This document shows positions 1-46,800 of a DNA stretch of 64,000 nucleotides, piece by piece (within the stretch, counting starts at the first letter, position 1; every line of letters begins with the position of its first letter). Source of the DNA: Anoplopoma fimbria (lineage: Eukaryota; Chordata; Actinopteri; Perciformes; Anoplopomatidae); contig NC_072472.1 in assembly GCF_027596085.1 (NCBI RefSeq), positions 18,976,680 to 19,040,679 of the forward strand. Reading direction: 5' to 3'. Made by a program: the position numbers and the translations under genes. The notes beneath the pieces are model-generated. The model saw only the letters and a list, made by a program, of their open reading frames with translations. It made no database searches and was not told where the DNA came from.

Positions 1-72
1 CTCGTGGGCATCCCGCAGGAAACGCTGGAGGAGGTTACTGGGGAAAGATGGGCGGACTTTGTACAGCTACAG
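1..72 (+). mobile_element. Probable 3' end scrap of a non-LTR retrotransposon
   Basis: The first bases encode VGIPQETLEEVTGER. This resembles the degenerate C-terminal/3' tail sequence found at the end of a common fish LINE family. The similarity stops within about 70 bases and no reverse transcriptase domain is visible, because the window begins here. The family assignment is from memory of fish repeats and is uncertain. An alternative is a chance open frame. Confidence 0.3.
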
Positions 73-734
73 CTCGGCAATGGATATTGTGTAAACAGCT
101 TGGGAATTTTATATTTAACAAGACCAATGCTGTGGCTCAATTCGGATACTTCCTTTATTACACTTCCATGTAGAACACTGTGTACACTATATACATACTT
201 GCGACGTGCGTGAATATCAACAGGTATTGTTGTGTCAAATCTAACATTCCGGTTATGGACCTACAGGACCAGAAATGACGACTGCAACATTTGAGCGCTT
301 TTTCTTCTTTCTAATGGAAAATTGCAACCAGGTGGTGCAGTACCGCCAACATTTGACCATGATTGTCACCCTTGCCAAAATACCTGCTGGCTTGATGGCT
401 TAACTTGGCAATTGTATAAAAACTGACTCAAAATTAACGTAATTTTACTTTAACTTGCATGTGTTGCCCATGTTTACGCCAACATATCCAAGTTTGGTGG
501 AACCTCCACATCTGCATCGTAGTCAAGATGGCAATCATTGAGGCTGAGAAGTGTCTAGGATTCCACCCTTACCTTTTTGAACGTTGTAAGTACACCATTC
601 TGGTAATACTACCCTACAAAACTCTGTTCTAAACAGGGAATCAGTTTTAAATGAGTAAAAACCCTGAGTGTTGATAAGGTCCAGAGGTTACGGTTCTTCT
701 ATCAGTATGTTAGATGTTACAGAGTGACAAACCT

Positions 735-752
735 CCTCTCTCTCTCTCTCTG
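735..752. repeat. (CT)n microsatellite
   Basis: A short, uninterrupted CT dinucleotide run. No gene context is visible. Confidence 0.85.
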
Positions 753-1209
753 TGCTTGTCCATTACAGCGTGAGACACACATCATGGTAAAAAAGGACAA
801 AAATATCAAAATTGTAGCTACATTTTACTCGAGTATATGCTGATAACTCATATTCACAAATGTAATAAAACCCCTACAAGTAGGAGAGGAAATACCAGAA
901 ATGTATCAAAACATTTGGCGAACAAGTACAACATAAATCTGCAGAAATGCAGAGTTTTCAACTGTCTGGCAAGCAGGTGTCCACATCCTCGTCCACTGCA
1001 GGTAACGTTAGCTGTGCCATATGGAGTTTGCTAATAAGAAGAAGTTAATAAATGAGAGTTAATCACTAAGCAAATTAATTAACTGGAAATGTATTTTTTA
1101 AATTTTGGAACTCCTAGAAAGACCATTTGTAAACATACAATAATAATAAAGCAATGTTGATTATTTCCTTAATTGTCTTTTTGTCTCACAATATAATCAA
1201 AAAGAACCC

Positions 1210-1516
1210 AGTATCTATAAGGAACCGAAGCAGTTATTTATTTCACTATGCTCCCCATCTTAGTTTGGCATGTTAGCATGCTATCATTTGAGGCTATCAT
1301 TGAGGCTGATGGGAATGTTATTCATTTGGCAGGCATTTTGTCATTAATCAACGAATCAACAAACTGATTACAATTCATCTTGATGGGAACATGACTACTT
1401 GTAAATCTCATGTCATGAGGAAATGTCATGGCAATCTGTCCAGCAGCAGATATTTCAATCCAAAATTTGGCCCAAAATAGTGGAAAGACCAACATTGCCG
1501 TACCTAGAGCCACACT
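1210..1516 (+). repeat. Diverged copy of a dispersed fish repeat (family R1)
   Basis: This stretch shares ordered blocks with several other places in the window: a 'gttagcatgctatcattt' block, 'gaggctgatgggaatgtta', an 'acaattcatcttgatggga' block, 'catggcaatctgtcc', and an ending 'cattgccgtacctagagcc'. The same order occurs at about 25610-25995, 30340-30515, 16700-18200 and, inverted, at 28025-28360. I call this family R1 here. It has no coding potential. It resembles a very common non-autonomous teleost repeat, but its class cannot be determined by eye. Confidence 0.6.
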
Positions 1517-4500
1517 ACTAGTATCTTTACATTCTTTAAAGAAATCATAGTCCTCTGTAGTTAAAAGATGTTTGATAACACTCTGTTTATCTATATCATA
1601 TTACATTATACAAGCTCCAGTTTCCTCAAATTCTAAAATAAGTTTGTAAGGCAGCCCCTCTTTAAAACGTTCGAGGATGTAAAGATTAAGGAAGTAACAA
1701 GAGAAAGGCTGCCCAATGAACAAATGGAGATGTGACAGTTGTCCCTGGAGTCAGCCAAATCTACTGTATATTAGCAACCATCACATCTCCCCTTCAGATT
1801 CCCCCCTGTGCATATTATCTGCACAAAACAGCCAAGTGGGAAACAGAAGAAAGACGCAAACAAAGAAAAATCAATCATATTGTAAAGGCTTTGAATGTTA
1901 CAAGACATCCATTGCTAAGAGACAATATGCTGCATAATGTGCCGCTGCATAACATTATCAATATATTGTTGGTAGACTAGGAGAGAAAATGAGTGGGTGG
2001 ACCTGGTGAGGAAGATTAGTTATGTTGTAAAGGTTAACACATGCATGAATTCAACCTTGGAATTTTCTATTTATTAATCAAGAATGTGCTAATTAGAAGT
2101 CTCCTCCCCTGTGCCTTTCCCTTCCCATTGTGGGATTTAGATGACAGGAAGATGGAATTAAATGTTGGTTGCCACATATAATAAATAAACCAGTGCCCCC
2201 GTAAACCACAGTGAAGAAAAGTCATCAGCTTCCAATATACCTTCTCCACAAAGCTCCGAGCTGCCTCGCTAATCCCCTCCATTCGATTTCGGTCGCCCCC
2301 GGCTCTAAGTAGCAAGACAGTTCAGCGAGTGCTTCGTCTGGGCACGTTAGCGGTGGATGGATATCAGGATTCTTATAAAGACACTTAAGAGAGAGATGAG
2401 GTAGTTGGGGGAGGATGCTGAGGCATTGGGAGGTGCCCACTTCGAATTCAAGACACATGAGCAGCAGCCAAATGTTTGTGGGGATTGGAACGCCTGTATT
2501 ACCCAAAACGAAACTTGGTCGCCAGCAGTTGGGTTGGAGATTCTGGTGCTTTATGCTGGTAGCCTGGAGCTGCTGGTCTGAAGCAGAGATGAGGAGCCGA
2601 ATGCAGAGGTCTGCTGAGTTCACTTTATCAACTCTACACCCCCAAATTCTTCTCTTTTTCAAACTTCACTTGAGGCAATAAGATTTCATGCTGCTCCATC
2701 TGGAGCCATTGCATTGGTGGGGACGATCTGGATAATCAACATCCAGAGGCAGGGGGATAAAATAACTGGCCTCATGAAACAAGTCAAATGGGTCAATGAA
2801 TGGAGCACAGATTTGCAGACTTTAGCTGGCTCTTGAAGGATTACTGCTCCTCACTAATCTATTTGCCATGACTGTCAGCTCACGAAGCACCTTCACCTCA
2901 CACTGCCCATCGAAAAACAGCTCTCGTTACTGCTCACTTGGCTCCAGCTTCCCCACTTACTCCACACCCCCTCCACCCGTCTCCTGGCTGGCAGCAGGCA
3001 CCACTGTGCCCAGGGAGACCACTACTAAATCTCCTCCCTGGCCAAGCCTGCAATCCTTCACCTGTCAGACTGGTTCAGTGCCCTTACCTTGGATCAGATC
3101 CAGTCCATTCACTCAGTTAATGCCCGATTCACTAACTCAGACTTCTTGGCACACACACATCCGTTCTCACATACCTACAAAGTCTTTGCCCCCTTCTCTC
3201 TCTCACCTCCTCAGTAGAAACTGACTACTTTATATTCTGCAACATCCATGAACTTTAAGATGCTCAATATGAAATTCAGAGCATATATTTTACCCCCACA
3301 TGGCGAAGGCTGAGCCTGCCACTCACAGCCAACGATGCTAACAACGCTAACAGCGCAAACAACAGCAAGAGCACAACAACAGAGTGTTATTCCAAGGAGG
3401 AACCAGAGGTTGGGTATCAAGGTTCTGTGACGACAATAGCTGACCAGTGGAGCACGCTCACATGCACTAACATTATGCACTATCATGCATTCATAGTCGG
3501 TCCCAGCTGTGTGAACAAAGCACAGAGAAGCTCGAATTACAACGCACACAGAGGGAGAGTGACTTAATTTTCAGCTCAAGTAGAAATTAATCCTACTTTT
3601 CTGAACATAGCAAAGAGTTGTTTGATGCTTTATCAATGCCCTGAATATCGTATAGAGAACCTTTAATCAACAGCATCAATAATTAATAACAGTTAAAGTG
3701 GACACTAATGACATGAAAGCATTGAAAGGTATACATTGAAATATTTTGTAGATAGTATATATTATGTTTTTTGGACCCTGTAAACTTGTTGTATATTGTT
3801 GCATATTTGCACAAGTTTTCTATGTTGCAATCACTAAAATATTTTCTGTCTCAACTTTGAAAGAGAAAAAAGAACGAGCTGAAGAACGTTGCAAAATCCG
3901 TTGCCGAGTGGGACTAAGCAATAATTAAAGAGATGACTTCTACAGAACAAGGCCAATTAAGAAACTATATTTGCAGGGTAACATTTCAATGCAGTGTCTC
4001 TTCTTCTGAGAGAATAAACTTCCAGTAAAGCCAAGTCTGTTGCACTCACAGTATAATGTTTAACTTTCCATACGCTCCACAAAATATTATATCTTTGATT
4101 TGGTATTTGTCCCATCCAATGATGCCATGAGCTGACGCAGAATCCCGAGGAGGAAACGTATGCCATTATCTCCACAACGCTGAGACAGCACTGAAAAAAA
4201 GGTCTCGCTCCACATATTATCATTCTTGGGAAAAGGGGAAAATTCTCTAGCTTGTTTTAATTCCATAAAACCAATCACAATAGTCTTAGGGTGATTTGAA
4301 TTATCACCATAACAAAGAAAATCCAAATTTGTTGTCTTTGAGTCCACCCTGCCTTGAGTTTACACTGTGCACTATTCACTGCACTATTCAGTCTAAGGTG
4401 TTGTTGGATGTGGCAGGGATTTTTGTTGTCACAAATTGAAAAGCATGAATTGGTCAGTTTCTGCAACACTGTATGTACAGATAAAAAAGCTATAGTGACA

Positions 4501-5116
4501 TCTGTGAAAGCTTGATTAACTGACCGTGGATTAGTTTGAGCTTCAAAGGTCGGATAGAAGATGTTGCTTAGAAGCAGATCACCTACGGTACAATAGCTTT
4601 GGATACTGACTAAACTTCCTATTTCGTTCAAAAGTTTGATAAATACTAAGCAGAAAATAATCTTTCATTTCCAATCGGAGTGTAATCAGGGAAACATGTT
4701 AAAATTGCCACTGGTAGCCAACGTCTCGCCACACTAGACTAGACACTAGGCCATAAAATGTAAGATGCAATAGATGCAAGAAATTTCTCGAGGAAAGCAG
4801 ACCGCTCTAGATCTATATCCTGCTCACATTCTCACATTTTTGACGGACACAAAATCCACATGATGGTGATCGGCAGTGTCTTTTCTTTCTGTCATGATGA
4901 TAATATTCTGTCAATCCGATCCGCATCTTTGACCAAGAAGCAAGGGTTTGAGAGGTGCACCTCAGCTGAATTTCTATTAAATTAACTGTCTGACCCAGAA
5001 GTCACTTAGCAGTTCACCCACCTTTGATTGCGGCAGGAGACACACAGCTGATTGAGATTAGCTAATTAGCTCAGTTTGATGCACACCCACAGAGAGAGAG
5101 ACCGAGAGAGGCAGAG

Positions 5117-5158
<42 letters not shown>

Positions 5159-7974
5159 ATATTTTTCCTATACATCTCAAATACATAATGGACATCATTC
5201 CACTTCTAAGGCCAGCTATTCAGTGTTTTAACGAACCTTAAACCTTAACATATTCCACGTCTTTCATACATGTTTGATATTAATCAACCTTTTTAGCCAG
5301 CAAACCAGTTTAGTTTCAATTTTTCAACATCCATCATTCATACTGCAGTTTTTCAGAAATTCCCTCATCTGAGCTTAAATGTCTGCTGTGAAAAAGTGCC
5401 TATAAGAATCATAAAGTGTTAGATTTCCCACCTTAACCGGTTGACAACAGACAGTAAAGGTCACCTTGCTATACCTCTTTACAACCACATGTGTAGTTTT
5501 GTAGTGAATCATTTCTTACAATTTTGTTGCTAATAAAACAAATAAATACATTTCCAGGCTTGCCTCACACAGCATTGGTGAAGATATATCAGACATCTCA
5601 TGTTTAAATACTCATTATTCACTTTTAATGATAGAACTTCAATTTCACAGCCACCACACTGAATACAGTATTGCTATTAGACAGCAAGGCAGTTCAAAAA
5701 AATTAAATGTATCAATTTTCTAAACCCATGACTAATATGAATATTTTATGTATGCAGGATGTCAAATTTAGCATCACACTGAAATGAGAGTAGATACACA
5801 CTAGTGTAAGTGGGCCTTTACATCTCCAGTGTTTACACCTACAGCACCTTTACCGTCTGTGCTCCTTTTGCAATTTGTTGTCCTTCAGGCAAAATTCAGG
5901 CAAACATTCAACAATGTCAATCGCTGACACAGAGTTTGTTTTCTTAGATGTTCTTCTTTATGTGTGAATAGTTGAGGAATATAATGACTATTGTGTCCTT
6001 TCTTTCCTTATTAGGCATAAGATAGTGAGAAATAATGAAGAGGACTGAGGAAGTAAAACAGGCGGCTGGCATGATTATAAACTCTGTATTTAAAAATGAT
6101 ATCAAATTCAGAGGGAATGTGCCATTGCTTTGCCCTCATGGGGGAATTTGAACAGCTGGCTCATACTGGAAGACGTTAGCATGTGTGTGAGTCACAGAGA
6201 TAGAGTGTGTGCTTCAGTAAAGCACACAGATACTCCACACCACACAAGTACTTTGGTTTTCCTGTAGTGGATATTTGAGTGTGGAACACACACAGTTTGA
6301 GTGGTTTCACAGGGACTAAAGGTTTCTCATTCATTTCTCAGTCTCCACTGATGCTGTCTTCATATGTGATTCTTGTTGAGTGAGAAGTTACTTATTGCAT
6401 TTTAAATCATCCCAGCTGTTTCTGAAGCTTTTTATATTTGGTGTATTTCGGTATCTGAGCTGCCTCAAGCATGCATGCCTGTCCCTTTTTGATAAGATTT
6501 GTGAATGAAAAGCCAGACATGTATATTTCTTTTAAATTTTTATAATCACACTGTTATACTGTCATATTTTAACCCTTTTGGTAGAAATTAATTATACTCT
6601 TGACAAACAAATACATCAAACTGTGCCCCAGTCAATGAGGGGCAAATCGTGAGCTCAGTGTTAAAAAGCTTAGTCTCAGTGGAGATATGGAGCCTCAGAT
6701 ATCTGACATCATCTGGCTAATCATTAGTACTTTCTTCTTAATGTTGTAGTTATTAAGATTTCAGTCCTGGATGAATTGGCAACATTTTCAGTGGTAACAA
6801 CAAGTGGGGATTAATACTACAGCAAATTTCTGTTGAGGATTATAACTAACTGGTGAACCAAAAATAAATTTTAAAATGTGGGTAATTTGATACGAGTAGA
6901 GCAGGTCGTCCTTCAATCAGAGAATCGGCTTGGTGATCACATACTCAACATGTAGTGTTAAAGCGCTTTGTATGGTCTGAAGACGAGAAATAGAATAGAA
7001 ATGCAAGTCCATTTAACATGAGGGAGCCTTGATGCTTAATTAATTATTTATTGTCCACGTATGCCCATGTAATAGCCACTTAGATAGGCTAATTTTCCCA
7101 AATGCCGCAAAATGATGTTAAGACATTCAAAATGACATTCTTGAGTGCTCTGAACAGCAAACAACCTAAAATGGTAATAAGTGCAATCGCACACACTTTA
7201 AGTAGTGACCTTCACCCAGTTAGTGTTTTAATGTAGTTGTAGCTCAGATGGACTCTTATGTCGAGGTTGTTATTATAGGACAGATTAAGTTTCAGAAAGC
7301 CCTTCTCAGAGGCCTAGCAAAGACAGATCTGCCGTTGAGAGTACCGGGCTTTCCTTTAAGCAACATTCAGTGACAACTCGAGTTACTCTTCAAGAACTAA
7401 AATCCTTAAAGCTCCGTCTTTACCGAGAAGCACAATGCTGTGTTGGTGATAGTGCATCAGCAACAAGAATGCTTGTTGATGGGGTTTATTTGGATATTAT
7501 AGGTCAGCTCCTCAGGGGATTTAAGTTTAATTAAAAGACGCTACTCATTAACTCATCAGTGTTCCACCTACAGTATAGTGGCCTTTTCATCTCACCACAA
7601 TATTGTTCTGCAGGGGATTGGGGGGGCCATGCAAATTAATAACAAGTGGCTGATAGCATATGATGAATCCTCTAACAAAATGCTGCAGAGTATTTCCTTC
7701 TTGGGAAAGAATTTATTACCATAAATTTACAGTTTTTTTGTAAATATGGAGGTTCCAGCCTGTAAAGACGAAAACAACAGAAACAAACACAACCAGACTT
7801 TATTATCCAAATATTGATTGAAGCCTGAGGCTGATCAGCAGCATGATATTCTTACTGTGAGATAAATATTAAAACAGGCAGGTGAGTGTAGACTTAGTTT
7901 CTGAACAGAGACAGATCATATTTACAGTATTGGATTATATTGAACATCAAATTTTTTTCAAAATGTGTTTAAAT
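1517..7974. other. Long non-coding stretch, presumed gabra3 5' intron or upstream DNA
   Basis: No exon, RNA gene or complete mobile element is recognised. Apart from the microsatellite near 5.1 kb, it is AT-rich unique-looking sequence. A more GC-rich patch at about 2225-3220 has overlapping open frames on both strands (for example a 145-codon minus-strand frame at 2225-2662), but these match no family I know. The gabra3 signal-peptide exon should lie upstream of 8342. No open stretch with a hydrophobic leader and a donor of the right phase was found here, so that exon is probably beyond the left edge. Confidence 0.5.
5089..5156. repeat. (AG)n microsatellite
   Basis: An imperfect AG run with 'accgag' interruptions leads into a pure AG tract at about 5119-5155. 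Confidence 0.9.
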
Positions 7975-8006
7975 CCCCCCCCCAAAAAAAAAAAAAAAAA
8001 AAAAAA
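7975..8006. repeat. C9 followed by A23 homopolymer
   Basis: A run of nine C is followed directly by 23 A, about 335 bp before the first recognised gabra3 exon. It could be the poly-A end of an old retrotransposed copy, but nothing upstream is recognisable as such. Confidence 0.8.
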
Positions 8007-8341
8007 TCACTTCTGATCATGTTCAAAATGTACAACAATTCATTCTCATATCATTAGAATTATCGAAAGTTGGTATATATAATGTGGTTATTAATACATC
8101 ATTGAGATATCTTTGTATAGTGGTGAATCAAAACATTTAAACCTGTAAGTCTACTGTAAAAATCGACTTTGAAATGGCTGATACAAACAAATAGCAGACT
8201 TTCGCACCACTGGACACTGAATGTATGCCTGTCTCAGTGCTTGAGTGCAGTAAAATCTCACGTTTTATATTAAGTTTTTATTACATTTTATATGATTTCC
8301 ATCTTTTGACCCGACCTTTCTGTCTCCATTCCTTCCTGCAG

Positions 8342-42242
<33,901 letters not shown>

Positions 42243-42310
42243 ATCTGACCAAATGCTAGGCTTGATCTGGAGGTAGACAGGTTTGCAGGAGGCCAAGTCC
42301 ATTACATCTT

Positions 42311-42419
<109 letters not shown>

Positions 42420-43849
42420 CGTCTGTCTGTTTTTTCTTAAGAGTTTGATATGTTGCACGTCTGTATAGATGGAAGGCAAACTTTAACATACAGTAGATTC
42501 ACATATAGTCGTGGACCTTAGAGGGAGCACATTCTCATCTCAGACTGTGTTTGTGTAGAATTTCTTTTTTCTCCCCTCCCCACTTAGCTCTGGCCCTATT
42601 CCCTGTTGTGAGTAGGCAAGTGTCCCTTTGCTGTATCTTGATTGCTTGCCGTTTTTGTAGAGTAGTCAAATTGTGTTTTCACTATGTTTTGACATGTTTG
42701 CGCTTTGCTTATAATAAGTTAGAGCGAGCATGCGTTTGAAGTTTTTCATTGTAGGTCACTACCAATGATGAGGTTTTGACACATCCATCAAGTTAACAAC
42801 ATGCATGCACGCACGCAGACACAGACACACAGCGATGCATTAGAAAACGCCGAAAGAGCCATTCGTCGGTCGCTTTTCCGTGCTCCGCTAGCCGGGGGCA
42901 GCCTGTATAGTTCCATAGGAACATCATTAATAATCGTCAGTGTCTGGCCTTCAGCTCACGCTGAATCTCAACAGGCCCAATGCAGTATCATCTGGAATTG
43001 CTATCGCGTTCCTGTGGGGCTGCCTGTACATTTTCTAGTCCAGTGGCTCTTATTGTTTTAACTGGCTGAGTATGCTCAATGACAGAGAAGCTATGTGCCT
43101 TGGTGAATACACACATGATAAAAGAAAAAACGGCTTTGACACGCCCACATTTGCATTCGCACCACTTATGTGCACAGTGGTCTGTGTGTATATTACATGC
43201 AAACATATACTGGTGTCCACAGGCTCCATGCACTGCACCCCACGGCCCATGGGCATGGGCACCGAGTGTAAAATTGCCCATTAGTGTGGAAGGTTAACAG
43301 ACCTCTGCCTGTGAAAAGATGAAGCAAAGAGATTAAAAGGATCAAGCGTAGTCCAGAACAATTATCATGTGCATTTATGTTTTGGTTCGTGGTGCGGCGT
43401 CTCCATGAGCCAAGCGGTCATAACAAACTACCACCATTACCTCAGACTGAAGTCGAATTCTGAATCGTTTATTATACGTTTTCCATGGAAATGCAAATAA
43501 CATTAGATGTTTTATACATTGAATCATACCAGACACTCTTTCTTTAAGTCTATTGTGGGCAGGCACCCTATTGCCTTTAATTTCTTTGTTTTCTCTGCAT
43601 CAGTGTTTGTTGGCTCCATTTTGATTCCTCTGCCTTGTCATAAAGCAAGATTTTGATTCATGTTGTACTCTTGCCCTTTTATACTTGATTATGTAAAGTA
43701 TATTGGTGTTGATTTGATTGTCTACATATGCTGTACTGTTTTTGTGTTTTGAAGTAGACAACCAAGGCCAATACGTCACAGTCATGCAGTATTTCTAAAC
43801 TAATTTCGGAGACACTATCATCACTGGAGATTATGCTGCGAAACAAAAT

Positions 43850-43868
43850 AATAAAGTAAAATAATAAA
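43850..43868 (+). terminator. gabra3: Candidate gabra3 polyadenylation signals
   Basis: Two AATAAA hexamers lie within 19 bp, about 1.6 kb after the stop, and are followed by moderately GT-containing sequence. This is plausible but not unique in the region. Confidence 0.35.
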
Positions 43869-43870
43869 CT

Positions 43871-46800
43871 AAGTGTAATTGTTGTAATCACACTGAAGAG
43901 CAAACTAATAATCAAATTGATTTCTTTTTTTATTTCAATATTGTAAATCAAAGTTGTCTCCAGCTGTGTCTACTGTCTCCAACTTCAGTTTTCTGTTTCT
44001 TAAGTGACATCTGTATTTTAGTTTTGTGTTGAACTTGATACGTGTTTATACAGATGTTATATGATTCTAAAGCAATTTCTGTTGCTTTTTTGCCGGCTGC
44101 ACTTTTGCATTGTCTTAATTATAGACTCTTAGATGACCACTAGCTACATCCAGTGGATTCAGACCGTACCTTCAGCAGTACAGTTAGCGTAGGAGAATGA
44201 GTGAACTGTGTTGTGGCCTCTTTTAAAAAGGTGTGTTAATAACACAAACCATGTACAATGTATAAGTCATAAGTTAATGCATGACAATCTGTACACGTGT
44301 ATGTCTGCAACCTCCAATAATGGTGTTTGTCACACTGAAATAGGGCTTAGTATCAGTGCTTCTGTGCTTCATCCCAGTTAGTCATCATTTACATACTCGT
44401 AACCGCAGCAACATCTGCATAAACACTTAAAACTCCAATTATTTGCGCATATTGATGTGATGCTAATAATTTACTGCTGGCAAAGAGTTCTGGAAGTGTT
44501 TTTATCCTCATTTGGTAGCACACAGATTGTCAGTTTAACCCGTCTCAGTTACAAACATCAAAATAAAAAAGTGAGGAAAAGGGAATACAGTTTGCATACG
44601 AGCATAGAGATGCATGTTCACAATTCTTTATTTAGTTCCCACCTTTGAAAACGCATAAATGCCACATTTCAAACAAGTAACTGCCAGTTCAGCTTAGACA
44701 TAACAAAATGAAGGATAATCATTCTGTTTTGTTTTGCATTATTCCTCAAAAACTGAATAACAGATCAGATTATGATCTTATATTTCTTATTCAATTCATA
44801 ATGATTAAATTATGTTAGGGTTGTGTCAGTCTCTTCATCTCCACTCTTGCAGTGATTTTAAATATTTGACATTGTAGTTACTTAAACACTGTAGAGGATC
44901 TTTAAACCATTACATCCAATCAAAACACATGACAAAAGTCCCGCAACACAAATGGAACAACATGAATGTCTCCTGGTAAATCATTTTCATATTCAAAACA
45001 ACACATGTACACAAACTCAAACTATGACTAGACTGACATGATAAATGATGACACTATATACTCTGGATGAGTTTTGTGAGGAGCTCATGAATTTTAATAG
45101 TTCCACTGAGTCCTAATACATTCATAATGACAATACAGGTGAACGTGTCCCTGTTTTTATAGCAATTTTGAATACTTCACGATAATAAGACATCATGGAG
45201 CTGACATGGTATGGCTTTTAGAACCAAATATATTTAATGAATTGATGCACTGCGGCTGTGGGGATTACCGTGAGGAGCCAGGTCTCTGTTTGAGACTTTA
45301 TTTTTATCATTTTGTCTCAAACAAACTGATATGCATCTGTTGAGGATGTTTAAAGCCGGCTGGCTAATTCCGGATCAGATGTTTATGTATGATTATCTGA
45401 GTAATGTGATCAAGGTACTGTAAGCAGTTATGAGAAGAAGCAGCCACCGAGTATTTAATCTGCCTTTGTGAGCCTCAAAGCCAGCCATCCTCTGAGTGAC
45501 AGTCTTCTCAGTCCTAAATATCCCCATGCAGCCAGTTGACATGATCATTATGTCGTGTAATGTGGGGACCAAAGACACACTCACATGGTCCATGTGTGTT
45601 GGAACTTAGCAGTGTAGAGGAATCCAATTTTATAACATCCACACTGTGAAAAGGATTTTTGTGGGTAACTCATGAAATCTACATTATATTTATATTCTTG
45701 ACAGGATAGCAATGTGCCACATAAAAATTATCAAAATCCTGTCTAAAAAGGGGGTACGTCTTCCAGAAGAAGTGAATTTCGTCAATATTTTCCTGCTGTA
45801 TTTTCACACTGAGAAATTAATATAAATGGTTTACCAGGAGACCCATTCAGAGTTTGGTCCACTTTGTGTGTGTTGTTACCCTTGAATGTTATCTATACTT
45901 CATATTCATCTTATACTTTATATACTGAGCCTCTGCTTAAGACAACCAGTTTGACATGTCCTGATTTGTCAAAAAAATATTTTTAGCTTGGCACAATATG
46001 CAGGGTTACGTTTTTTATGCACATATTGTGTGTCCGTGGGCATCAAAAAGGGAAAAAAAAACACTTTCAAAACCACAACCTCTGCCCTTTGCAGCATCCA
46101 AACTGCTCAGACTGATAACTGGACGGCCATAGCAAACAAAACATGGCGTGGTACAAAAATAAGTAGATCACAGATCAACTAATGAATAAAAGCAAGTACT
46201 TCAAAAAGTATGCATGTACTACTAGCATTATAAGTCAAGTGTTTATGGTATTTCAGGAATTATTTTTAACATCGTATCTGAGGGGTTTTGATAAACAGGG
46301 CTCTACTGTGTTGCCATTTAGGTTTGGTTCATGATTTTTGTTATTCATGTGATAAATCCTTTCCTCACGGGGCCAGAGTTCACTTCAGCAAAAACATGTC
46401 ATCCTATAAGATACAGTATATTAACAGTATATTACTATATGAATCTATCTATTCAGTACAGCATTAAATATTATGTTTTATACGACATAACCTCTACATG
46501 GATGCAAATCTCTCGATGGGTAGAAAGCCGTAGACAAATAGATTAACTAAAAAAGCTATTATAAACTAAATGGCAACAATTCTAATTGCTCAGAATAGTG
46601 CTACCAATTTGTGAATTTGTAGATATTGTGAAATCAATTCCAATAGTTTTTTTGTGAATATTGATATGTCACGTCATTTATTTTTACATCTGATAGGTAC
46701 CGCTGTCTTACTTTGAGCTCTGTAACACCACGTGTTATGGTATTTTGAGCCGTACAGTAGAGATAATATTCATCGAGCTACTTACAAGATCCGTACCTTG

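Noticed and set aside
2225..2662. 145-codon minus-strand open frame in a GC-richer patch
   Set aside because: No recognisable domain, no splice or promoter context, and an overlapping plus-strand frame of similar quality. Kept only as a note.
2868..3224. 118-codon Ser/Thr/Pro-rich plus-strand open frame
   Set aside because: Low-complexity composition (CA-, CT-rich DNA) explains the residues, and nothing similar is known to me.
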